Below the pieces are notes generated by a model, which saw only the letters and a program-made list of their open reading frames with translations, made no database searches and was not told the DNA's origin. From HXMU1420-13 sp965249965 (GTDB taxonomy: Bacteria > Bacteroidota > Rhodothermia > Balneolales > Balneolaceae), in assembly GCA_965249965.1 (NCBI GenBank), contig OZ252262.1, forward strand, positions 124,001 through 188,000: DNA of 64,000 nt, read 5' to 3'. Both the position numbers and the translations under genes were made by a program. Positions 8,974 through 17,727 of the stretch are shown here, piece after piece (the first letter of the stretch is position 1; every line of letters begins with the position of its first letter).

Positions 8974-9396
8974 TCAGTACTTCTGTTCTAAATATCTTTC
9001 TAAGATAAGGGCTGCAGCAATTCTATCCACGCGTTCTTTTTCTCTTCGTTTTTTCTTTGGTGTGCCTGCCTTTATCATCACATCAAATGCTTGATTTGAG
9101 GTGTATCGTTCATCAACGGTGATAATTTTAATTCTGGGAAATGCCTTTTTTAATTCACCCATAAAAGAGCGTACACGTTCGGTGGCTATTCCTTCTTCTC
9201 CAGACGTAGTTAATGGCCACCCTACAATGAAGGCATCAATCTTCGATTCATTTGATATTGACCGAAGTGCTTCAAAAACCTTATTGGGTGCATAGGTCCC
9301 AACCGGTGAAGCAAAAGTTTTGAGCAAATCAGTCTGGGCGATGCCAATGCGTTTTGTTCCAACATCGATACCGACCAGACGTGAATAATTTTGCAA
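8974..9396 (-). CDS. ruvX: YqgF/RuvX family putative pre-16S rRNA nuclease / Holliday junction resolvase
   Basis: A 140-residue RNase H-fold protein. GIDVGTKRIGIA (residues 9-20) carries the first acidic active-site residue Asp11, VDERYTS (94-100) the second acidic motif, and the C-terminal RVDRIAAALIL a third acidic residue. The family processes the 5' end of 16S rRNA precursor and was earlier named as a resolvase. It sits seven bases after the HU gene and 16 bases before def. Confidence 0.93.
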   Translation of the reverse strand: MQNYSRLVGIDVGTKRIGIAQTDLLKTFASPVGTYAPNKVFEALRSISNESKIDAFIVGWPLTTSGEEGIATERVRSFMGELKKAFPRIKIITVDERYTSNQAFDVMIKAGTPKKKRREKERVDRIAAALILERYLEQKY

Positions 9397-9403
9397 GACG
9401 AGA

Positions 9404-9712
9404 TTAATCTTCCAGAGGTTGTCTTAAAAAAGATTTTAACAATTTGCTAGGCTTAAAGTGTGTTTTACGGTGTGCTGGCACGTAAATTACTTCATTGGTT
9501 TTAGGGTTTCTTGCCTTTGGCTTTGCTTTGGTCTCTTTTACTTCAAAAACTCCAAAATCGCGAATTTCGATTCGGCATTCAGTATTTGCTGACATCATGA
9601 TTTCTCTGATTGCAACAATCACTCCATCGACCCAAGGTTCAACTTTGATCATTGGTTCACCTTTCGCCTCGGCTACACGGCGTACGATGTCCCGTTTGGT
9701 ATATGTCATCAT
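9404..9712 (-). CDS. HU/IHF family DNA-binding protein
   Basis: A 102-residue histone-like protein. The signature is the beta-arm and flanks (RIEIRDFGVFEVKETKAKPK followed by ARNPKTNEVIYVPAH) and the helical N-terminus TKRDIVRRVAE. HU and IHF bend DNA as dimers; IHF-like relatives share the FGVF...R.G/NP pattern seen here. Two adjacent ATG codons at 9712 and 9709 are both possible. It is the first gene of the HU-ruvX-def-fmt cluster. Its promoter would lie in 9713-9867, where I see no strong match. Confidence 0.92.
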   Translation of the reverse strand: MMTYTKRDIVRRVAEAKGEPMIKVEPWVDGVIVAIREIMMSANTECRIEIRDFGVFEVKETKAKPKARNPKTNEVIYVPAHRKTHFKPSKLLKSFLRQPLED

Positions 9713-9867
9713 AATTCTAGTCTATTAAGTGTTAGGTGCTTTTGCACGATTTATTATTGTCCTTCCATTTATCCGCTAATTTTTTCCTTAAGCTGTTGTT
9801 TGTCGCGAATAACTATACAATGAATATACTTAGCGCTTAAATCTATTGCAAAATGGATATACGAATA

Positions 9868-12120
9868 TTATTCGTATCTAATTACCGTTTTTACACCTTC
9901 AACTCTCATCAAACGTTTCATTATTGTATCCAAATGGGCTAATCCATCCACATAAATGGTAATTATTCCCTCAAACATACCTTCCTCGCTGGTTACATTT
10001 ATACTTTTCATATTGGTAGACAATGACTTCGAGAGTACGTCAGTAATATCATTAATCATACCCACTCGATCTTCTCCAACAACTTTTACAGCTCCTAAGA
10101 ATTTATTATCAATATTTTTTGCCCACTGAACATCTATAATCCGATTTCCCTCTGTCTTAAGAAGATGTTGGGCATTATTGCACATGGTTCGATGAATTTT
10201 CACATCCCCATTTCTACTTATAAATCCGATTACATTATCACCGGGAATGGGATTACAACAATTGGCATAGGAATATTTAACGTTGGTGATTTCACCATCT
10301 AAAATGAGTGCATTACCAGCCGAAATATTTCTTGCTGTATTAATGTAATGCTCCTGAATCTCCTGTTCTGATTTACTGCTCGTTGCAACAGAATCATCAT
10401 CGATTCTTCCCGTACTCTTAAATTTCTTTACCTCTTTGTAGACCTTATTTACATCCAATGAACCGGTTCCCAACTCAAAAAACATGGTTTGAGTGGAATC
10501 GTATTTAAACTTTTTGGCAATTTTAGTGAGTTCCTGATCGGATATTTCAACATTCCCCCGATCTAAACGCTTCAACCACATATCCCGACCTTTTTCTGCA
10601 ATAATTCGCTGCTTTTGCTTGATAAATTGCCGAATCCGGGATTTCGCTTTATGAGTAACCACATCATCAATCCAGTCAGGATTTAGGTTTACTTTATTAC
10701 CTGTGATGATTTCGACCTGATCGCCATTTCGCAATTTTTGGCGTAAAGGAGCCATTTTACCGTTTACTTTGGCAGCCATTGCCCTTTCCCCAATTTCACT
10801 ATGAATTTCGAATGCAAAATCGATAGGTGTAGAACTGTTTGGTAGTGTCTTTAACTCTCCATTTGGAGTAAAAACATAAATCTCATCCTGATATAGATTG
10901 AGCTGAAAATCTTTCACAAAATCCATGGTTGAATCAGGGCGCGGATTGTCAAGTACATCCCTAACCCAATTCACCATTTTATCTAACGGTTCTGATCCTG
11001 CTTGTGCGCCTTCTTTATACTTCCAATGCGCAGCAAGTCCTTTTTCAGCGATGTTATCCATGCGCCGGGTTCGGATTTGAACCTCCACTTTTTTCCCACG
11101 ATTAGTAATAACCGTAGTATGCAGCGATTGATAACCATTCGCTTTTGGTACAGATATAAAATCACGAAATCGCTCTGGAATTGGTGTGTACCAGTCGGTA
11201 ATTATGGAATAAACTCGCCAGCAATCTTCTTTGGTGTGTTTATCTTCTAAAATGATGCGAATGGCAAATAAGTCATAAATCTCTTCAAACGGCTTTTGTT
11301 GCCGCTGCATTTTTCGATAAATCGAGTAAATATGTTTTGGCCGCCCTTTAATTTCGAACATGAACTTTTGCTTGATGAGCTGCCGACCAATAGGCATCAT
11401 AAATTCATCTATAAAAACCTCTCTGGCTTCTTTTTTCTCTCGCAATTTGCGAGCAATGAATTTAAATGAAGTTGGGTCAATGGTTTTGAAACAAAGGTCT
11501 TCCAGTTCGTTTTTTATATTGAATAAACCAAAACGGTGCGCAAGTGGTGCATACAAATCCATCGTTTCGGATGCGATTTGAATCTGTTTCTCTCTTCTTA
11601 AATGCTGGATGGTTCGCATGTTATGTAACCGATCCGCGAACTTAATTAAGATCACACGAATATCTTCAGCCATAGAAAGCAGCAACTTCATGAAGGCTTC
11701 AGCCTGCTTACTATCACGGCTTTTAAAAACGCCCGCAATTTTGGTTACTCCATCAATTATGATGGCAACTTCGTTACCAAACCAATGTCGTATGTCCTCT
11801 AAAGTTACATCTGTATCCTCTACTGTATCATGCAGAAGTGCAGAAATAACAGAGATATCATCAATGTTGATTTCCTGTGCTACAATTTTGGCAACTTCAA
11901 CGGGATGATAATAATACGGTTCACCCGAAGCTCTTTTAAGTCCGTCGTGTGAGAGATAACAGAGTTTGAACGCACGCGCAACTGCCTCCTCATCGAGGGA
12001 GTCCATATTTTCCCGACAGATTCTCAGCAATTGCTTCAAATCCTCAGCTTGAGCTTTCTCCGGCTGATACTCATCGAGATTATATTTTTCTATGACAGAT
12101 ACTTTATTCATAACATTCAT
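9868..12120 (-). CDS. relA: Bifunctional (p)ppGpp synthetase/hydrolase (Rel)
   Basis: About 750 residues. It makes and degrades (p)ppGpp in the stringent response. Domains in order: HD hydrolase (intact HDTVEDT, with RLHNMRT helix), synthetase (YQSLHTTV substrate loop), TGS (IHSEIGERAMAAKVNG region), zinc-finger/helical region with CCNPIPGD, and C-terminal ACT. An intact HD site supports a bifunctional Rel/SpoT type. The start is uncertain: ATG at 12120 or 12111, or a GTG at 12141 that adds seven residues. No second relA/spoT is in the window. Confidence 0.93.
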   Translation of the reverse strand: MNVMNKVSVIEKYNLDEYQPEKAQAEDLKQLLRICRENMDSLDEEAVARAFKLCYLSHDGLKRASGEPYYYHPVEVAKIVAQEINIDDISVISALLHDTVEDTDVTLEDIRHWFGNEVAIIIDGVTKIAGVFKSRDSKQAEAFMKLLLSMAEDIRVILIKFADRLHNMRTIQHLRREKQIQIASETMDLYAPLAHRFGLFNIKNELEDLCFKTIDPTSFKFIARKLREKKEAREVFIDEFMMPIGRQLIKQKFMFEIKGRPKHIYSIYRKMQRQQKPFEEIYDLFAIRIILEDKHTKEDCWRVYSIITDWYTPIPERFRDFISVPKANGYQSLHTTVITNRGKKVEVQIRTRRMDNIAEKGLAAHWKYKEGAQAGSEPLDKMVNWVRDVLDNPRPDSTMDFVKDFQLNLYQDEIYVFTPNGELKTLPNSSTPIDFAFEIHSEIGERAMAAKVNGKMAPLRQKLRNGDQVEIITGNKVNLNPDWIDDVVTHKAKSRIRQFIKQKQRIIAEKGRDMWLKRLDRGNVEISDQELTKIAKKFKYDSTQTMFFELGTGSLDVNKVYKEVKKFKSTGRIDDDSVATSSKSEQEIQEHYINTARNISAGNALILDGEITNVKYSYANCCNPIPGDNVIGFISRNGDVKIHRTMCNNAQHLLKTEGNRIIDVQWAKNIDNKFLGAVKVVGEDRVGMINDITDVLSKSLSTNMKSINVTSEEGMFEGIITIYVDGLAHLDTIMKRLMRVEGVKTVIRYE

Positions 12121-12197
12121 CTGTTCATGTACTTTATGCACCTAGAACGTTTAAAACAAGCTTTTTATATCACACTAATAGTAGAAATTTTTTATAC

Positions 12198-12232
12198 AAA
12201 AAAACCCCATAACATCATGCTACAGGGCTTTT
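12198..12232 (-). terminator. Probable terminator of the BNR-repeat gene
   Basis: On the minus strand AAAAGCCC and GGGGTTTT are near-complementary arms (one mismatch) around a 16-base loop, followed by more T. It lies just downstream of the stop at 12246. The stem is imperfect, so confidence is moderate. Confidence 0.45.
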
Positions 12233-12245
12233 GAATATAAGTATT

Positions 12246-15200
12246 TTAATCTTCGATTGGTGGTGCCCCTAACGACTGTAATTGCTGCTCAAAGTTTGAG
12301 AATCTATTTGCGATAGCGGTTAAATCGCCTTCCATCGAAGCAAATTCATTTCTTCCGATTTCAAGCATTTGTTTGTGCATATCAGTAGGACCGTATAAAC
12401 TTGTAAACATGGCGCGAACACCTACGAACATTCTATCCATTGGTGAAGGTGGATTCCGCTCACCAATTTCATTTCGGGCTTCACTTCCATCAAGTTTCTC
12501 TTTGAGATTAAGCAAATCCATATGAGTGTCATACAAGCTTTTTTCAAGGGCAGCATCTACCTGATCAGCACGTGATAAAGCTGTCTGCATTGCTTTTAAC
12601 ATGTCTATATGCTCGTCAATTGCATTATTGAATGAGGTTAACTCTTGCTGAAGCGCAATCACATTATCTTGAAATGCCGCCATTTCATCATAGTCCGCAC
12701 CTTCCAAAGTACCTTCGCGAAGTGGAACAACCTCAAACGCCATTGGCTCACTTACGTCAATAACCTCACCATCTACAACTTTTGATAGAGTAGCAGTATA
12801 GGTTCCCGGAATGGCTAAAAATCCACCTCCAAACCAGCCACCGCCTCCTGATGATTGACCGGGTTCAATTACATTTTTGGATGCATATCGTAAGTTCCAG
12901 TTCGTTCTATTGAATCCTTTCCTCGCTGATCCTTTGACTTGCTGAACCACGGTTCCATCGGCATCTTTTATAGTAATTCGGATATAAGGGGCCGTTTCTC
13001 GCATTTCCTCTTCTAAGGCGTCCCAACCAGGAAATGGCACATCAGCATCCTCAGACAATCCTTTTTCCGATTTTATTCGAGCCGCCTTCCGTGATTCTAA
13101 TCCATCCTTTAAGTAATAAGTAAACATTGCTCCAAAATCAGGATTATCGGCCATGTAATACGAAGCACCGGGATCGATTTCCACGCTTCTTTCCAGGTAC
13201 CAATACGCATCTCGGGCAGATAAGAAAGCCGCTTCTTGATTAAGTGTTTCTTCACTAACCTCCCGAAGTGGAGAAATATCATCTAAAATGAAAAACCCAC
13301 GACCAAAGGATGCACCCACTAAATCATCGTGTTCTCTCTGTATTGTGATGTCACGGAAAGAAATCGTTGGAGCTCCACCCTTTAATTCTGTCCACTCTTC
13401 TCCACCATCTACCGTGAAGAAAATGCCAAATTCTGTAGCAGCGAACAGCAGATTTGGATTCACATGATCCTGAACTATCCGCCACACAAGATGCTTTTCA
13501 GGAAGATTTCCGGCAATAGATCTCCATGAACCTCCACGATTTGTACTTTTAATCAGGTACGGAGTGAAATCGCCATATTTGTGATTATCTAGTGCGGCAT
13601 AAACGGTGTTTACATCATGAAGGTCGGCACGGACATCATTTACAAATGCCGTTTCCGGTATTCCGCGGATATCGCCGACTTCTACTTTAGTCCAGTTTTC
13701 ACCGCCATCTTCCGTTACCTGAATAATCCCATCATCGGTTCCAATATAAATTAAACCTTCTTGCAGTGGTGATTCCCCAATAGACGAAATGGTATTGTAA
13801 TTCGACATCGCGTTAACATCCCAGGCGTTATCCCAACTTTGCTGACGCCCCATAATTGGCAATGTAATACGCTCCTGATCTTTGGTCAGGTCACCAGAAA
13901 TTGGTGTCCAGCTATCTCCCCGATCGTCAGACCTCCACACTCTTTGTGAGGCAAAATATAATCGAGTTGGGCTATGCGGACTAACTAAAATCGGAGCATC
14001 CCAGTTGTAGCGCTCAAAATCTTCGCCTTCTAGTGGTTGAGGTTGAATGAAGGTTCGATCGCCACTCACCCGGTCAATTCTATGAAGCCCTCCCTGTTGA
14101 GTTTCACCATAAACGATGTTTGGATTCCCGGGTTCTGTAGCTACATCGTGACCATCCGCAAAAAGGATGTGTTTCCAATCTGCATTTCTAATTCCATGAA
14201 CTAAGTCAGTTCGAGAAGGCCCTTCATGAGTTCCATTATCCTGAGTACCGCCATATACATTATAAAAAGGCTTTTCATCATCTACTGCCACTTTATAATA
14301 CTGCGTGAGTGGAAGATTTTCGATGTATCTCCAATTTTCAGCATGATCAAAGGTCTCATACACTCCGCCATCAGAACCCATCAACAAATAATCCGGGTCA
14401 TCCGAACGGAAGGCAAGCGCATGATTATCAGAGTGTTTGTCTCGCTCTGGCAGATTGCTGTACGTTTTGCCATGATCGTACGAAACAATTGTCCGAACAT
14501 TCATCAGGTAAATGGTACCGAAGTGATGAGGCGATGCGTACAGCTCCTGATAGTAATGTGGACCTGTTCCGCCGGCAACTGCATCCGACATTTTTTTCCA
14601 GCTCTCACCGCGATCTTCCGACATGAAAATTCCGCCTTTAGTTCGATCCAGTTCTATAGCGGCATACACGATATCCGGATTTTGAGGAGAAACTGCGATC
14701 CCAATTTTACCCAAATTAGACCCGGGAATTCCTCGCTTTAGTTGTTTCCAGGTTTCTCCGCCATCGGTAGATTTATGGATTCCTGAACCAGGTCCGCCGC
14801 CCATATAAGCAGCTACTGTTCGGTGCCGTTGCCAGGTCGCTGCGTACATTACTTCTGCATTTCTTGGATCAAGCGCGATATCAGTTACTCCAACCCATTC
14901 AGAATCACCAAGTACTTTCTTCCAATTCTGTCCGCCATCTGTAGATTTGTATAACCCACGTTGATCTCCGCTGTTCCAAAGTGGTCCCTGAGCGGCCACC
15001 CAAACTACATCCGAATTTTCTGGGTGAACTATCACTTCTGAGATATGTTGTGATTCGGCGAGTCCCATATTTTTCCAACTCATTCCGCCGTCTTCACTTT
15101 TGTACACGCCGTCTCCGAATCCAACGTGGCGGCCGCCAACATTTTCACCGGTTCCAACCCAAATTATATGTGGGTTGCTTGGGTCTATGGTGATACTTCC

Positions 15201-15482
15201 AATCGAATACACAGATTGGTCGTCGAAAATCGGAGTCCAGGTTACCCCTGCATTTTCAGTTTTAAAAACCCCACCGGATCCTACCGCAACATACCACACA
15301 TTATCATCTTCCGGATGAATGGCAATATCCGCAATCCTGCCTGATGCAAAGCCGGTGCTTACGTTTCTAAGTTCTAGAGCATCATAATTTGTTGAAGAGA
15401 TGATAGATTCGTCTTGTGCAAGCCCTAATGTTGAGAATGCACAGAGAATCAACACAGTCCCCATAAATCGAAGTATTCGCAT
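12246..15482 (-). CDS. Secreted BNR/sortilin-like repeat protein (VPS10-like beta-propeller)
   Basis: A 1078-residue exported protein with leader MRILRFMGTVLILCAFSTLG ending in AQ. The body is a beta-propeller built of many BNR/Asp-box repeats, each with the S-x-D-x-G-x-x-W pattern: KSEDGGMSW, KSTDGGQNW, KSTDGGETW, MSEDRGESW, RSDDRGDSW, TEDGGENW and others. The last third is a different domain with a helical segment (around residues 960-1070). Such proteins are annotated as sortilin-like or glycosyl hydrolases, but a catalytic function is not established here. It is a single-gene unit followed by a weak terminator. Confidence 0.85.
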   Translation of the reverse strand: MRILRFMGTVLILCAFSTLGLAQDESIISSTNYDALELRNVSTGFASGRIADIAIHPEDDNVWYVAVGSGGVFKTENAGVTWTPIFDDQSVYSIGSITIDPSNPHIIWVGTGENVGGRHVGFGDGVYKSEDGGMSWKNMGLAESQHISEVIVHPENSDVVWVAAQGPLWNSGDQRGLYKSTDGGQNWKKVLGDSEWVGVTDIALDPRNAEVMYAATWQRHRTVAAYMGGGPGSGIHKSTDGGETWKQLKRGIPGSNLGKIGIAVSPQNPDIVYAAIELDRTKGGIFMSEDRGESWKKMSDAVAGGTGPHYYQELYASPHHFGTIYLMNVRTIVSYDHGKTYSNLPERDKHSDNHALAFRSDDPDYLLMGSDGGVYETFDHAENWRYIENLPLTQYYKVAVDDEKPFYNVYGGTQDNGTHEGPSRTDLVHGIRNADWKHILFADGHDVATEPGNPNIVYGETQQGGLHRIDRVSGDRTFIQPQPLEGEDFERYNWDAPILVSPHSPTRLYFASQRVWRSDDRGDSWTPISGDLTKDQERITLPIMGRQQSWDNAWDVNAMSNYNTISSIGESPLQEGLIYIGTDDGIIQVTEDGGENWTKVEVGDIRGIPETAFVNDVRADLHDVNTVYAALDNHKYGDFTPYLIKSTNRGGSWRSIAGNLPEKHLVWRIVQDHVNPNLLFAATEFGIFFTVDGGEEWTELKGGAPTISFRDITIQREHDDLVGASFGRGFFILDDISPLREVSEETLNQEAAFLSARDAYWYLERSVEIDPGASYYMADNPDFGAMFTYYLKDGLESRKAARIKSEKGLSEDADVPFPGWDALEEEMRETAPYIRITIKDADGTVVQQVKGSARKGFNRTNWNLRYASKNVIEPGQSSGGGGWFGGGFLAIPGTYTATLSKVVDGEVIDVSEPMAFEVVPLREGTLEGADYDEMAAFQDNVIALQQELTSFNNAIDEHIDMLKAMQTALSRADQVDAALEKSLYDTHMDLLNLKEKLDGSEARNEIGERNPPSPMDRMFVGVRAMFTSLYGPTDMHKQMLEIGRNEFASMEGDLTAIANRFSNFEQQLQSLGAPPIED

Positions 15483-15616
15483 AACTTATGTACTTTTTTA
15501 ATTAATAAATGAATCCCAGTTTTCTAATTCGATAGAACTTAGTCGAATTCTGCAGAAATGCAATTTCACAAGTTATTTTTTTGGAGTTTAAATCCACTAT
15601 AAATACAAAAAGAATG

Positions 15617-15648
15617 TTGTAGAAGAGCTTGAGTTCCCCGTATATTTA
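15617..15648 (+). promoter_or_regulatory. Candidate promoter of tRNA-Leu
   Basis: TTG (15617-15619) and TATATTTA (15641-15648) are separated by 21 bases, the same layout as the candidate at 4113-4145. The tRNA 5' end is 15 bases downstream of the -7 element. Confidence 0.4.
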
Positions 15649-15662
15649 CCGCTCTAATTTTC

Positions 15663-15750
15663 GCCGCGGTGGTGGAATTGGTAGACACGTTGGACTTAAA
15701 ATCCAATGACTATTACAATGGTCGTGCCGGTTCGAGCCCGGCCCGCGGTA
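15663..15750 (+). tRNA. tRNA-Leu (anticodon UAA)
   Basis: A full class II cloverleaf of 88 bases. The acceptor arms GCCGCGG and CCGCGGT pair with one G-U; the anticodon stem TTGGA/TCCAA encloses loop CTTAAAA with anticodon TAA at 15697-15699. The long variable arm and the T-arm with GGTTCGAGCC are present. The discriminator base is A and CCA is not encoded. Confidence 0.97.
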
Positions 15751-15751
15751 C

Positions 15752-15786
15752 AACCCGATATTCAAACAGAGTATCGGGTTTTTTTA
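15752..15786 (+). terminator. Terminator of tRNA-Leu
   Basis: The arms AACCCGATA and TATCGGGTT form a 9-bp stem followed by a T run, immediately after the tRNA. Confidence 0.88.
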
Positions 15787-15865
15787 TGGTTTAGAATCCT
15801 TACAAACATTCCGGGCGAGAAACCTGTCCCGATGAACTAAGTTCATAAGAAGGCATAATTTTAAG

Positions 15866-15925
15866 TTTTACCACGTGATGATATTAGCGAGCAGGTTGGG
15901 CGAGCTTTGAAGTGGTAAAGTGGCC
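15866..15925. repeat. Island element A (inverted repeat with GTGGTAAAGTGG)
   Basis: TTTTACCAC (15866-15874) and GTGGTAAAG (15912-15920) form an inverted repeat with one mismatch, and the right arm runs into GTGGTAAAGTGGCCAAAAT. The GTAAAGTGG core recurs in elements B and C. Element A lies between the tRNA terminator and the stop of the HNH gene. The region 15787-15955 contains no other gene I can support. Confidence 0.5.
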
Positions 15926-15955
15926 AAAATCACTGAAAACTGTCAGATTAGATAT

Positions 15956-17254
15956 TTATAGTGGTAAATAATCACCATCAAACTTTCTCCCTTGGGGGTC
16001 ATATAAAGGTTTCCAATCTTCTCCTTTAATAATAGCATTAAAGTGGTTTTCGGTATCTTCTAAATTATAGTGATCCAATGTTCTTCCATTATAATTAGTC
16101 ACTATTTCGCAGATGAATTTCTCTTGTTCAAAGGAAATTCTCATGATGCCCCATTTTTGATCACGGTCTTTATATTCTATCTCATACATAGTGAGAAGGG
16201 TCTTTCCACTATCAATCACTGCTTTGTCTAGTAAAATTGTAGAGTAATATGAAGTTGTGTAGAAATGGCTATTCGTAAGTAACTGCTCAGCGAATTCTGT
16301 TATTGGATCTGCTTTAATTTCTTTAGGGCAGTTTGGAAACTCAGAAGCAGCAGTCCAGTTTTTCTGAACTATACTTTCTGGTGTAATTAAAATCTTTCTT
16401 TGTAGCTCTCTTTCTTTTACTTCTTCAAAGTCATTGCTATATCTGTCAGCGCTAACTTCTATATATATCGAAACTGTATTTGATGAGAGGCCCATAATAT
16501 TTCCAATCTGATACTTCGATAGATTTAGATCTGAATGCATTTTTTTTGCTGCATAAATACGTGCATCAGCATAATTACCTCTCTTAGCTTTATTCGAACA
16601 TAGATCTTGTCTTTTGATACCCGTTTTTTGTTCAACATGATGAAAGATCTCATCTACTTTTTCTTCTGAATAATCACTTGGTTTTTGAAATATCCATTCT
16701 CCTACTGTCCCACCCGAGGGGCGTTTATCGCTTTTAGCCCATTCAAGCCATCTTTCTAAACTATATTTCCCTTCCTCTTCAGAGACAGCTCGCATCCAAC
16801 TGTTATTCGGTTCATTAAATCTGTCTCTGAACTTTGCTGGGTTAGCCAGAAATGCTTCTACACTTCCACATATCAAAGCAATCTTTTTAGAGTGAATAGG
16901 ATCGAGAATCATGTTTTCTAATCTCGTAACCCACCTAAGATTTCCAGGTCTGTTATTTCTCTTGTTGTTATCGATATGATGTACAATAGGGTCTATAAAA
17001 TCAGGAACTCCGTGGAAGGCAGTCGCTACAATTCTATGTACTCTCTTTGAAACAATTTCTAGATATCCTGTTTTCTTAAGATCACCAAACGTCCATTTGT
17101 TATCCTTTGGTCGTTTATTCCCATTTATTTTGGGATGGCGCATCACACTCCCATTATCTCTTACGGAGTATGTTTCATCTTTGTAGGTGCACACGATTTC
17201 TTTTTTATAATCATCGTCTGGTGTGAGATTTCTCATCTTTGACCCATCTTCCAT
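15956..17254 (-). CDS. HNH endonuclease-like protein with DnaA-C-like helix-turn-helix
   Basis: A 432-residue protein. Residues about 20-110 look like a NUMOD/HNH homing-type nuclease: a YSVRDNGSVMRHP strand, then KRVHRIVATAFHG, IVHHIDNNKRNNRP and NLRWVTRLENM, the usual His-His-Asn layout. Residues about 205-255 (RQDLCSNKAKRGNYADARIY and the IGNIMGLSSNTVSIYI helix pair) resemble the DnaA domain IV DNA-binding fold. The C-terminal third is unknown. The ATG at 17254 is used; one at 17236 is possible. It is an accessory gene, possibly mobile, sitting in a repeat-separated island beside tRNA-Leu. The DnaA-like call is by pattern only. Confidence 0.65.
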   Translation of the reverse strand: MEDGSKMRNLTPDDDYKKEIVCTYKDETYSVRDNGSVMRHPKINGNKRPKDNKWTFGDLKKTGYLEIVSKRVHRIVATAFHGVPDFIDPIVHHIDNNKRNNRPGNLRWVTRLENMILDPIHSKKIALICGSVEAFLANPAKFRDRFNEPNNSWMRAVSEEEGKYSLERWLEWAKSDKRPSGGTVGEWIFQKPSDYSEEKVDEIFHHVEQKTGIKRQDLCSNKAKRGNYADARIYAAKKMHSDLNLSKYQIGNIMGLSSNTVSIYIEVSADRYSNDFEEVKERELQRKILITPESIVQKNWTAASEFPNCPKEIKADPITEFAEQLLTNSHFYTTSYYSTILLDKAVIDSGKTLLTMYEIEYKDRDQKWGIMRISFEQEKFICEIVTNYNGRTLDHYNLEDTENHFNAIIKGEDWKPLYDPQGRKFDGDYLPL

Positions 17255-17281
17255 ATGTTATTAGTTGTGAATAAATATGAA

Positions 17282-17318
17282 TTGATTATAATCAAATAGG
17301 GTGACAACATCATGTCAC
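17282..17318. promoter_or_regulatory. Two dyads upstream of the HNH gene
   Basis: TTGATTATAATCAA (17282-17295) is a perfect 14-bp palindrome. GTGACA (17301-17306) and TGTCAC (17313-17318) form a second dyad with a six-base spacer. They lie between the 69-residue gene and the start of the HNH gene, where an operator or a terminator would be expected. Function is inferred. Confidence 0.4.
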
Positions 17319-17332
17319 ACTAAATTTCTTTT

Positions 17333-17542
17333 TTATTCAACTCCCTTCACAACCAACCTCGCCCGATGCCCAACAACATAACCAAGCGTTTCTAGCTGTT
17401 CATATTTTAAAATAAGTGCTCGTGAATCACCAATAAACACAGGTTCTTTACATTGGTAAGCCATCCAATAGAAATCCCCAGGATCGTCTAGTTCTAAAGT
17501 AGCTGTCTGCCCGGCATCTGGTTCGATATAGATTTCATCCAT
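17333..17542 (-). CDS. Small hypothetical protein of the island
   Basis: A 69-residue soluble protein with an acidic N-terminal half and a basic C-terminal end (GYVVGHRARLVVKGVE). I recognise no family. It is on the same strand as the two island neighbours, 78 bases upstream of the HNH gene. The short length and lack of motifs keep confidence modest, although the frame is open with an ATG start. Confidence 0.5.
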   Translation of the reverse strand: MDEIYIEPDAGQTATLELDDPGDFYWMAYQCKEPVFIGDSRALILKYEQLETLGYVVGHRARLVVKGVE

Positions 17543-17582
17543 TTTTTGCTGGATGATAAGGCGGCTAGGTGACGGACTGTGT

Positions 17583-17690
17583 CAGTGGTAAAGTGGTGAA
17601 TATTGGGAAACTATTCTGTTTCGTAGGAAAGCACGAGTCGGGAATTATTTTAATAGAGAAGTTTCAGCGATCTGGCCCACTATGTCACTG
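17583..17690. repeat. Island element B (imperfect palindrome)
   Basis: CAGTGGTAAAGTGG (17583-17596) is complementary at 11 of 14 positions to CCACTATGTCACTG (17677-17690). Inside, AAACTATTC and GAAGTTTC add a second imperfect stem. It fills the gap between the 69-residue and 285-residue genes. Its left arm and the following bases (TGAATATTGGGAAACT) resemble element C. Confidence 0.5.
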
Positions 17691-17727
17691 TGATTAACTT
17701 CGAGTCTGCTTGAAGCGCTTGTTTGGT

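Noticed and set aside
14226..14741. Long plus-strand frame antisense to the BNR gene
   Set aside because: It is a shadow of the high-complexity BNR coding sequence, without a ribosome site or recognisable domain.
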